Source of the DNA: Prauserella muralis
Lineage (GTDB): Bacteria; Actinomycetota; Actinomycetes; Mycobacteriales; Pseudonocardiaceae
DNA: 64,000 nucleotides
Assembly (NCBI RefSeq): GCF_003202285.1
Contig: NZ_MASW01000004.1
Span: 62,001-126,000 of the forward strand
Reading direction: 5' to 3'
This document shows positions 57,771 to 64,000 of this stretch, one piece after another (position 1 is the first letter of the stretch; each line of letters begins with the position of its first letter). The notes under the pieces are model-generated. The model was not told the origin of the DNA and did not search any database. It worked only from the letters and a program-made list of their open reading frames with translations. Both the position numbers and the translations under genes were made by a program.

Positions 57771-60350
57771 ATGAGTTCTCCCACTGACGACACCTCGTCG
57801 TTCCTGGGTGGCCTTCGTGTCCTGGAGCTCGCCGACGAGCTCGGCGAGTACTGCGGGAAGCTCCTGGCCGGCTTGGGCGCCGACGTGGTCAAGGCCGAAC
57901 CACCCGCCGGCGAAGTCACCCGTGGCTACGGCCCGTTTCAGAACGACATCCCGCACGTCGACCGCAGCCTGTATTTCTGGCACTACAACTTCGGCAAGCG
58001 CAGCGTGGTGATCGATCTCGACACCGACGACGGCCGTGACCACTTCGCCGCGCTGGCCAAGGTCGCCGACGTCGTCATCGACACCCGCCGCCGTGACCAT
58101 CTCGCCGACCGCGGCCTCGACTACCCACACCTGGCCGAGACGAACCCCGGCCTGATCTACGCGCGGATCAGCCCATTCGGCGACGACGGTCCGTGGGCGG
58201 ATTACCACGGCAGCGATCTGGTACACCTCGCGCTGGGCGGGGTGATGATGAACTGCGGCTATGACCCCGACCCGCACGGCGTCTACGACACCCCGCCGAT
58301 CGCCCCGCAGATGTGGCAGTCCTACCAGATCGCTGGCGAGATGGCCGTGATGTCAATCCTCGGCGCGCTCTCCTACCGTCTGCGCTCAGGCCGGGGCCAG
58401 CGGCTCGACGTCAGCGTCCATCAGGCCGTCAGCACGAACACCGAGACGGATATGCCGGACTGGGTCTTCCTCCGCCAGGAGCACAGGCGCCTCACCGGCA
58501 GGCACTCCATGCCCGCCTCCACCGTCCCGTCGTTGTCCATCACGAAGGACGGCCGGTACATCATGCCCTACCGGTCCTATCTCAGCAGCTTCGGCGCGAG
58601 CTGGGAAGGCGAGCTACGCCTGCTCCGCAAGTACGGGATGCAGTCCGACCTGGAGGAGCCGCGTTACGCGGACGCGAACTACCGAGTACAACCACAGGTG
58701 ATGGACCATATCGCGCAGGTGACCGACAAACTGGTCGGCAGGCTGCTGTTCGACCGCGACATCTGGCGCGATGCACAGGCAGAGGGGCTGCCCTGGGCAC
58801 CCATCCGGCGGCCGGAGGAGAACGTCGACGACGATCACTGGCGGGCCAGGGACACGTTCTACGATGTGCATCACCCGGAGCTCGGTGAGACGTACACCTA
58901 CATCGGCGCCCGGTGGTACTGCCCGGAAGTACCCTGGAGACAAGGACCTCGGCCGCCGCTGCTGGGCGAACACACCAGCCAGGTGCTGGACGAGTGGACG
59001 CCGCGCACACCACTCCGGCCCACGCGTGTGCCGCGGCGCGACTCGGCGGCGGTCAGCAGCCGAGGCACACCCTTCGCGTTGGCGGGTGTGCGGGTCGTGG
59101 ATCTGAGCTGGATGCTGGCGAGTGCGGGTGCTGGCCGGTTCCTCGCCGCCATGGGCGCGGAAGTGATCAAGGTCGAGCACGAGTCACGCTGGGACAGCAT
59201 GCGATTCGGATTCGGCCTGTGCCCGCCTGGTGGGCGGGCACAGCGTGAGCGGGCGCACGAGCCGATCCCGACGCCGGAGGTCACCGACCCGAACCAATGC
59301 GGCAACTTCATGGAGGTCAACGCGGGCAAGCTGAGCCTGGCCCTGAACCTGAAGCACCCGCGCGGGCGGGAGATCCTGGAGGACTTGATTCGACAGGCGG
59401 ACATGGTCACCGAGGGATTCTCGCCGGGGACGATGGAGCGCATGGGGCTGGGTTACGACCGCCTCCGCGAGATCAACCCGTCGCTCATCTACGTGCAACA
59501 GTCGGGATTCGGCCAGCACGGCACCTACGGCCAGGCACGCGCCTACGGCCCCACCGCCCAGGGCTTCTCCGGTATCACCGACATGTCCGGGCTGCCCGCG
59601 CCCTTCCCTCCGGCGGGCATCGGCTACTCCTACCTGGACTGGTTCGGCGCGTACAACATGGCCAATGCCATGCTCGCTGCCCTGTACCGCCAGGCCGTCA
59701 CCGGTCAGGGTTGCCACATCGACGCTTCCCAGGGGGAGATCGGTATCTACCTCACCGGCACCGCGATCCTCGACCACGCGGTGAACGGCCGATCCTGGAC
59801 CCGCTACGCCAACCGATCCCCATACAAGCCGGCGGCCCCGTGCGGGGCATACCGCACCCGTGGCGAGGACCGGTGGATCGCGATCACCGCGTTCACCGAC
59901 GAGCAGTGGGCCGCGCTGGTGGCCGAACTCGGTCAACCCGCGTGGGCTTCGTGGCCGGAGTTCGCCACGCTGGCGTCGAGGTTGGCGCATCAGGACAAGC
60001 TGGATCAGCTCGTCGAGGAGGAGACCCGCTGCCGCGACGGCTTTGAACTGATGACAGCGCTGCAAGCTCGATCCGTTCCGGCCGGCGTGTGCCAGACCGC
60101 GCGGGACCGCTACGAGTCCGATCCCCAGCTGAGCAGCGACGGGTGGATGGTCGAGCTGGAACAGACCGACATCGGACGATGGCCGGTCAAGGAGGTCCCC
60201 GTGCGGATGAGCGAGACGCCCACCTACATCGGCGGACCGTACGATCGGTCCGGGCCCAGCTACGGAGAGGACACCGACTATGTGCTGCACACGATCCTGG
60301 GCCTGACCCGTGCACAGACGGATCAGCTTCGGGAAAGCGGCGCGCTGTGA
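57771..60350 (+). CDS. Double-length family III CoA-transferase (two fused CaiB/BaiF domains)
   Basis: An 859-residue protein with two complete CoA-transferase domains, LRVLELADELGEYCGKLLAGLGADVVK (from residue 14) and FALAGVRVVDLSWMLASAGAGRFLAAMGAEVIKVE (from 435). The first keeps the probable catalytic Asp149 in GSDLVHLALGG; in the second the matching segment is AYGPTAQGFSG with Gly593 where Asp is expected. Normal enzymes are interlocked homodimers, so the fusion probably makes one active site per chain. It would activate the acid substrate as CoA ester. AAGGAAGGG precedes ATG 57771. Confidence 0.88.
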   Translation: MSSPTDDTSSFLGGLRVLELADELGEYCGKLLAGLGADVVKAEPPAGEVTRGYGPFQNDIPHVDRSLYFWHYNFGKRSVVIDLDTDDGRDHFAALAKVADVVIDTRRRDHLADRGLDYPHLAETNPGLIYARISPFGDDGPWADYHGSDLVHLALGGVMMNCGYDPDPHGVYDTPPIAPQMWQSYQIAGEMAVMSILGALSYRLRSGRGQRLDVSVHQAVSTNTETDMPDWVFLRQEHRRLTGRHSMPASTVPSLSITKDGRYIMPYRSYLSSFGASWEGELRLLRKYGMQSDLEEPRYADANYRVQPQVMDHIAQVTDKLVGRLLFDRDIWRDAQAEGLPWAPIRRPEENVDDDHWRARDTFYDVHHPELGETYTYIGARWYCPEVPWRQGPRPPLLGEHTSQVLDEWTPRTPLRPTRVPRRDSAAVSSRGTPFALAGVRVVDLSWMLASAGAGRFLAAMGAEVIKVEHESRWDSMRFGFGLCPPGGRAQRERAHEPIPTPEVTDPNQCGNFMEVNAGKLSLALNLKHPRGREILEDLIRQADMVTEGFSPGTMERMGLGYDRLREINPSLIYVQQSGFGQHGTYGQARAYGPTAQGFSGITDMSGLPAPFPPAGIGYSYLDWFGAYNMANAMLAALYRQAVTGQGCHIDASQGEIGIYLTGTAILDHAVNGRSWTRYANRSPYKPAAPCGAYRTRGEDRWIAITAFTDEQWAALVAELGQPAWASWPEFATLASRLAHQDKLDQLVEEETRCRDGFELMTALQARSVPAGVCQTARDRYESDPQLSSDGWMVELEQTDIGRWPVKEVPVRMSETPTYIGGPYDRSGPSYGEDTDYVLHTILGLTRAQTDQLRESGAL

Positions 60351-61279
60351 CCACCGCGGCGGTCCGGTTCGGCATGGCGGCCACCGACGTCGACACCATC
60401 GTCGACACGGCTCGCGACATCGAACGGCTCGGCTACGACTACCTGGCTGTCGGTGAGCATCTGTTCTTCCACGTACCGACCCCCAACGCGATGACGGCAT
60501 TGGCGGCGGCCGCCGCCGTGACCCAGCGCGTGGAGCTGCTGTCCGCGGTCGTCCAGCTCCCGCTGTACCCGGCTCCCCTGTTGGCCAAGATGTCTGCCGT
60601 CATCGATACCATCTCGGGCGGCCGGTTCAACCTCGGCGTCGGCGTCGGCGGCGAGGAGCCACGGGAGTTCGAAGCGTGCGGAGTCGACGTGTCCTCCCGG
60701 GGGCGCCGCTCGGACGAGGCGCTCGAAGTGATGACTCGGCTGTGGACAGAGGAGGCCGTGTCGTATCGTGGTGACCACACCGTGCTCCGCGAGGTCACCC
60801 TCGACCCCGCGCCAAGCCGTAAGCCGCATCCCCCGATCTGGGTGTCCGGACGCAAGCGCGCGGCACTACGCCGAGCAGCACGTTTCGGCCAATGGTGGAT
60901 GCCCTACATGTACACGCCGGAGATGTTCGCGAGCGGCGTCAACGAGTTGGCCGAGCTCGCCAACAACGCGGGGCGCGACGCGAAGTGCGTCCGGCCTGGG
61001 CTGTTCACCTTCATCAGCTGCCACGGCGACCGGGAATACGCCGTCAATCAGGCGGTGCGGCTGCTCAGCGACCAGTACCACCAGGACTTCAGCCACCTCG
61101 TGGAGAAGTACGTCGTGACCGGCACGCCCGACGATTGCATCGGCAAGCTCACCCAATACACCGAGGCCGGCGCCGAGGCGATCATCCTCGTACCGCTCGG
61201 TGATGCCACGGCCGTAGCGGAGATGCGGGAACGACTCGCCATCGACGTCCTTCCGGCCTTCCCTCGGGAGTTTCCATGA
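60347..61279 (+). CDS. LLM-class (luciferase-like) oxidoreductase, second of the right-hand cluster
   Basis: A 310-residue luciferase-fold oxidoreductase: YDYLAVGEHLFFHVPTPNAM, VVQLPLYPAPLLAKMSAVIDTISGGRFNLGVGVGGEEPREFEACGVD and PPIWVSGRKRAALRRAARFG. This shape is common in F420-dependent oxidoreductases of actinobacteria; FMN is also possible. GTG 60347 overlaps the CoA-transferase stop by four bases (GTGA), and its stop overlaps the dioxygenase start (ATGA). It could reduce or oxidise the CoA-ester intermediate. Confidence 0.86.
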   Translation: MTTAAVRFGMAATDVDTIVDTARDIERLGYDYLAVGEHLFFHVPTPNAMTALAAAAAVTQRVELLSAVVQLPLYPAPLLAKMSAVIDTISGGRFNLGVGVGGEEPREFEACGVDVSSRGRRSDEALEVMTRLWTEEAVSYRGDHTVLREVTLDPAPSRKPHPPIWVSGRKRAALRRAARFGQWWMPYMYTPEMFASGVNELAELANNAGRDAKCVRPGLFTFISCHGDREYAVNQAVRLLSDQYHQDFSHLVEKYVVTGTPDDCIGKLTQYTEAGAEAIILVPLGDATAVAEMRERLAIDVLPAFPREFP

Positions 61280-61974
61280 GTCCTAGCGAGTTCGTCGACA
61301 TCGACATTCCCTACCTGCACTCCGAGTACCAGTCGACCGTGCTGCGAGCTCCCCAGAAACGACTGGTCGACCTGCCCCGGGACTGGTTCCACCATTCCCC
61401 GGGCCCGGTGTTCGGCCGCGTGCCGGTGCGACCCGGGGACAACGATCTGACAACGCAACACACGGGCAGGCCGCTCGGTCAGTTCATCGTCCTGTCTGGC
61501 CGCGTGCTGGACAGTGACGGCCGCGGTGTCCCCGACGCGCTCATCGAGGTCTGGCAGGCCAACGGCGCGGGCCGGTACGTGGACGCGGCAGACCCGGGGC
61601 TGATGCCGCTCGACCCGAACTTCACCGGAGCCGGCCGCACCCTCACCGACGCGAGCGGGCACTACACCTTCCGCACGATCAAACCCGCCGCCTATCCGGG
61701 CCGCTTTCGCGGGCTGTTTCGGCCCGCGCACATCCACGTGTCGGTGTTCGGCCCCGACCTGAGCAGCCGGATCATCACCCAATGCTACTTCGAGGGAGAT
61801 CCGCTGCTGCGCGTCGATCCGATTGCGCGCTCCGTTCCCGACCAGCGAGGTCTGGATCGGTTGACGGCCAAGCTGAACTGGGGCAAGACCGAACTCGGCG
61901 ACGTCGACGCCGCGCTCGCCTACGACTGGGACATCGTCCTGCGCGGACGCGACATGACCCCCCGGGAGCGGTGA
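61276..61974 (+). CDS. pcaH: Intradiol ring-cleavage dioxygenase, protocatechuate 3,4-dioxygenase beta subunit-like
   Basis: A 232-residue iron(III) dioxygenase subunit. The four iron ligands are visible as Tyr101 (GRYVDAAD), Tyr140 (AAYPGRF), His152 and His154 (PAHIHVSVFG), with spacing like protocatechuate 3,4-dioxygenase. The enzyme opens an ortho-dihydroxy aromatic ring between the hydroxyls. It is coupled to the luciferase-like gene (ATGA) and to the alpha-subunit gene. Rest of the beta-ketoadipate pathway (pcaB, C, D) is not seen, so a different catechol-type intermediate is possible. Confidence 0.88.
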   Translation: MSPSEFVDIDIPYLHSEYQSTVLRAPQKRLVDLPRDWFHHSPGPVFGRVPVRPGDNDLTTQHTGRPLGQFIVLSGRVLDSDGRGVPDALIEVWQANGAGRYVDAADPGLMPLDPNFTGAGRTLTDASGHYTFRTIKPAAYPGRFRGLFRPAHIHVSVFGPDLSSRIITQCYFEGDPLLRVDPIARSVPDQRGLDRLTAKLNWGKTELGDVDAALAYDWDIVLRGRDMTPRER

Positions 61975-61976
61975 GC

Positions 61977-62480
61977 ATGTCCGGTGTCTGCAGCCCGTCG
62001 CAAACGATCGGCCCGCTGTACGGGTACGCGCTCATGTTCGACGGCAGCAATCAGACGATAGAGCCGGATGCGGCGGGTGCGGTCCGGATCATAGGGTCGG
62101 TCGTGGATGGCAGCGGTGCCGCCATTGCCCACCCGGACGCGATGGTTGAGATCTGGCAGGCCGAGCAATGGGCGCGGGCCAGGGCCGACGAATCCGGGGA
62201 GTTCGAGTTCATCGTCCGGAAACCGGCCGTCACCCGATTGCCGGACGGGCGGAAGCAAGCGCCCCACTTCACGGTGGCGGTGTTCGCCAGCGGCCTGCTC
62301 AAGCAGGTCGTGACACGGTTGTACTTTCCCGACGAGCAAGCCGCCAACGCCGACGATCCGGTGCTCGGGTACGTACCGCGGGGCGATCGCGAACGGCTCA
62401 TCGCACAGGCCGTTCCGGGCGGCCTCAGGTTCGACATCCACCTCCAGGGGGCACAGGAGAGCGTCTTCTTCGCATTCTGA
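61977..62480 (+). CDS. pcaG: Intradiol dioxygenase, protocatechuate 3,4-dioxygenase alpha subunit-like
   Basis: A 167-residue partner subunit: SPSQTIGPLYGYAL (compare TPSQTVGPF in the family), PDAMVEIWQAEQWARA, FTVAVFASGLLKQVVTRLYFPDEQ and RFDIHLQGAQESVFF. As usual for the alpha chain, the iron ligands are absent. It is shorter than typical PcaG. ATG 61977 follows the beta stop by two bases; GTG 61971 in frame would overlap it. Confidence 0.86.
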   Translation: MSGVCSPSQTIGPLYGYALMFDGSNQTIEPDAAGAVRIIGSVVDGSGAAIAHPDAMVEIWQAEQWARARADESGEFEFIVRKPAVTRLPDGRKQAPHFTVAVFASGLLKQVVTRLYFPDEQAANADDPVLGYVPRGDRERLIAQAVPGGLRFDIHLQGAQESVFFAF

Positions 62481-62611
62481 GCCACCCAGGTGGTCAGCGC
62501 CGCCGCGGAGCCGTCGATCGCCTCGACCATGGCGGCGACCGGCACGGTAAGGTTGCCAGATCTGGCCGTGCACCGACCAGACTGGCAGAGGCGACACGAA
62601 GGGGGTGCCCC

Positions 62612-63247
62612 ATTCCCGCCAGAGCACGTTCCCGTGGCCGAGGTACCAAGTCCGTCGGCGGCCGGCCGGGCCACAAGGGCATCTCGATCGAGCGGATCGT
62701 CGACGTCGCTATCCAGATCCTGGAGGACCGGGGTTACGAAGGGCTGACGACGGCCGAAGTGGCACGGCGGCTGAGCATTTCCCAGCCCACCCTGTACAGC
62801 CATGTCGCCAACTTGAACGAGATCCGGTCGCTGGCGGCCATCCGCGGAATGGGCGAGCTGAGCGATCGGGTCAGGAAAGCGGTCCACGGACGGGAAGGCG
62901 ACGACGCGTTCCGTGCGATGGCCTACGCATACCGGGGCTTCGTTCAGGACCACCCTTCCCTGTACATGTTGCAGCAGCGCGCGCCATCCACTCCGGAGTT
63001 CTGGGAGGCCGCTGACCAGGCCGCGCGCGCCGTCCGGGATGTGCTGCGAAGTTACGGCCTGCGCGAGGAGCAGGTTCCGCATGTCCATTTGGTGTTCCGG
63101 ACGTCGGTGCATGGGTTCGTCGACCAGGAGATCAACAACGCCATCCCGGACGTACCGGACCCGGACACCAGTTTCGACCTGTTCCTGCGCTTCCTCACCG
63201 ATGGCATCAAGCAGTTGGTCGCGGAAGCCGGCAGCCCTCGCGGTTGA
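62612..63247 (+). CDS. TetR family regulator, second paralogue, ATT start
   Basis: A 211-residue TetR protein from ATT 62612. No ATG, GTG or TTG lies in frame anywhere near; AGGGGG is located six bases before ATT. The helix-turn-helix is LTTAEVARRLSISQPTLYSHV and it matches the 49858 regulator closely throughout (for example AYAYRGFV, QQRAPST, HGFVDQEINNAIPDV). Gene duplication at the two borders of the cluster suggests both regulators see related ligands and perhaps the same operator. Its end overlaps the E1-beta gene by 41 bases on the other strand. Confidence 0.85.
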   Translation: MPARARSRGRGTKSVGGRPGHKGISIERIVDVAIQILEDRGYEGLTTAEVARRLSISQPTLYSHVANLNEIRSLAAIRGMGELSDRVRKAVHGREGDDAFRAMAYAYRGFVQDHPSLYMLQQRAPSTPEFWEAADQAARAVRDVLRSYGLREEQVPHVHLVFRTSVHGFVDQEINNAIPDVPDPDTSFDLFLRFLTDGIKQLVAEAGSPRG

Positions 63248-64000
63248 GCTCGCGGCCGAGCGTGCGGAGCACGGCGTCGCGGATCTGTGGCGCCCGCGGG
63301 AGATAGGCGTCCTCCGCCACGGGACTGACCGCGATGGGCTCGAACGGTGCGGCAACGCGTTCAATCGGGGCGTCGAGGTGGTCGAAGGCCGCGCGACCGG
63401 TGGCGGCGGCGATCTCGGCGCCGATCCCGCCATCGCGGACAGCTTCGTGGGCGATCACGAGCCGGCCGGTGCGCCGGACCGAGGCGACGATGGTGTCCAG
63501 GTCCAGCGGCACCAGCGTCCTCGGGTCGATCACCGTCACCTCGATGCCGTCCGCGGCCAGCGCGTCCGCGGCGTGCAGCGCCTCAGGTACCAGCCCAGAG
63601 AGCGCAACGACGGTGACGTCGCGTCCCGTGCGGAGCACGGCGGCCTGCCCGAGCGGTACGGGCTCGACCGTGTCGGGGACTTCTTCCGACCGGAAGTAGA
63701 GCGTCTTGTTCTCCACCATCACCACGGGATTCGGATCCGCGATGGCGCTGGCCAGTAGGCCTGCCGCGTCCACCGCTCGGCTCGGCATCACGACCTTCAG
63801 CCCAGGTACGTGGCACAGCCAGCTCTCCAGACTCTGTGAATGCTGTGCGCCTGCCCGCTGACCGGCGCCGCCTTGGGTGCGCAGCACGAGCGGCACCGAC
63901 AGCTGCCCGCCGGACATGAAGTGCGCCTTGGCCGCCATGTTCGCGAGCTGATCGAGCGCGAGCGTGAGGAAATCGATGTACATGATCTCCAGCACGGGCC
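63207..64000 (-). CDS. 2-oxoacid dehydrogenase E1 beta-type subunit, 5' truncated by window end
   Basis: The reading frame is open to the window edge and gives about 264 residues of a transketolase-like E1 beta chain: PVLEIMYIDFLTLALDQLANMAAK, VLRTQGGAGQRAGAQHSQSLESW, AVLRTGRDVTVVALSGLV and VIDPRTLVPLDLDTIVASVRRTGRLVIAHEAV. The N-terminal part and the alpha subunit lie outside. Such enzymes decarboxylate a 2-oxoacid or cleave acetoin. Relation to the TetR regulon is unknown; it is convergent with the second TetR gene. Confidence 0.86.
   Translation of the reverse strand, partial: PVLEIMYIDFLTLALDQLANMAAKAHFMSGGQLSVPLVLRTQGGAGQRAGAQHSQSLESWLCHVPGLKVVMPSRAVDAAGLLASAIADPNPVVMVENKTLYFRSEEVPDTVEPVPLGQAAVLRTGRDVTVVALSGLVPEALHAADALAADGIEVTVIDPRTLVPLDLDTIVASVRRTGRLVIAHEAVRDGGIGAEIAAATGRAAFDHLDAPIERVAAPFEPIAVSPVAEDAYLPRAPQIRDAVLRTLGRELNREGCRLPRPTA

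Noticed and set aside
1-64000. CRISPR arrays, tRNA/rRNA genes, integrase/att sites
   Set aside because: No regularly spaced repeats, tRNA-like cloverleaf or integrase gene was recognised on reading the window; a dedicated scan would be needed to exclude them fully.

Overview
This window reads as chromosomal DNA of a GC-rich actinomycete. Codons are strongly G/C-ending throughout, genes are packed in long head-to-tail operons with ATGA/GTGA overlaps and many GTG starts, and the regulators are mostly IclR, LysR, MarR, TetR and PucR types. A member of the Pseudonocardiales is a reasonable guess, but nothing seen fixes the genus. No tRNA, rRNA, CRISPR array or origin was recognised. Nearly all the DNA is accessory catabolic and transport capacity.

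Left part (1-26798). After the tail of a glutaryl-CoA-dehydrogenase-like gene and a bile-acid:sodium-symporter-type permease comes a ten-gene minus-strand operon (11560 to 1343). It encodes a glycine-betaine/choline-type ABC importer, a formaldehyde-activating-enzyme homologue (Fae), an enolase-superfamily enzyme, two aldehyde dehydrogenases, a 3-hydroxyisobutyrate-dehydrogenase-type reductase and an iron alcohol dehydrogenase; a divergent IclR gene probably controls it. Next are a DHFR-fold protein, a LysR regulator, an MFS exporter and a divergent methyltransferase whose shared promoter holds three related palindromes. Then comes a CoA-transferase / enoyl-CoA hydratase / hydantoinase-type (HyuA, HyuB) operon, a GAF-PucR regulator and a class II (catabolic type) HMG-CoA reductase.

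Middle part (26893-48770). A Tat-exported phosphoesterase and a MarR/membrane-protein pair precede a decayed stretch (29650-31000) with a low-GC frameshifted small gene and remnants of three genes. Then follow a cluster with two amidohydrolases, acetoacetyl-CoA synthetase, a luciferase-like monooxygenase, a carboxymuconolactone-decarboxylase-like protein, a PucR regulator and a TRAP solute receptor without a signal peptide. A nitrate/sulfonate/taurine-type ABC importer with an alpha/beta hydrolase and a flavin reductase follows. A broken IS21-type element and a broken VOC gene mark a rearrangement scar.

Right part (48768-64000). This is the most coherent and least familiar system. Two AhpD/CMD-like proteins, a TetR regulator, two luciferase-like flavin oxidoreductases, an FMN reductase, an EthD protein, a complete TRAP transporter, a DUF35 + thiolase-like (aldolase-type) pair, a double-length CoA transferase, a two-subunit intradiol dioxygenase, a second very similar TetR, and the start of a 2-oxoacid dehydrogenase E1-beta gene. 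Three of its promoter regions share a 15-bp palindrome, CCTAT-N5-ATAGG, found next to the first TetR gene, at the TRAP promoter and at the catabolic operon promoter. The sequence thus supports a single TetR-controlled regulon for importing and degrading one, probably ring-containing, organic acid. Both TetR genes seem to start at a rare ATT codon.
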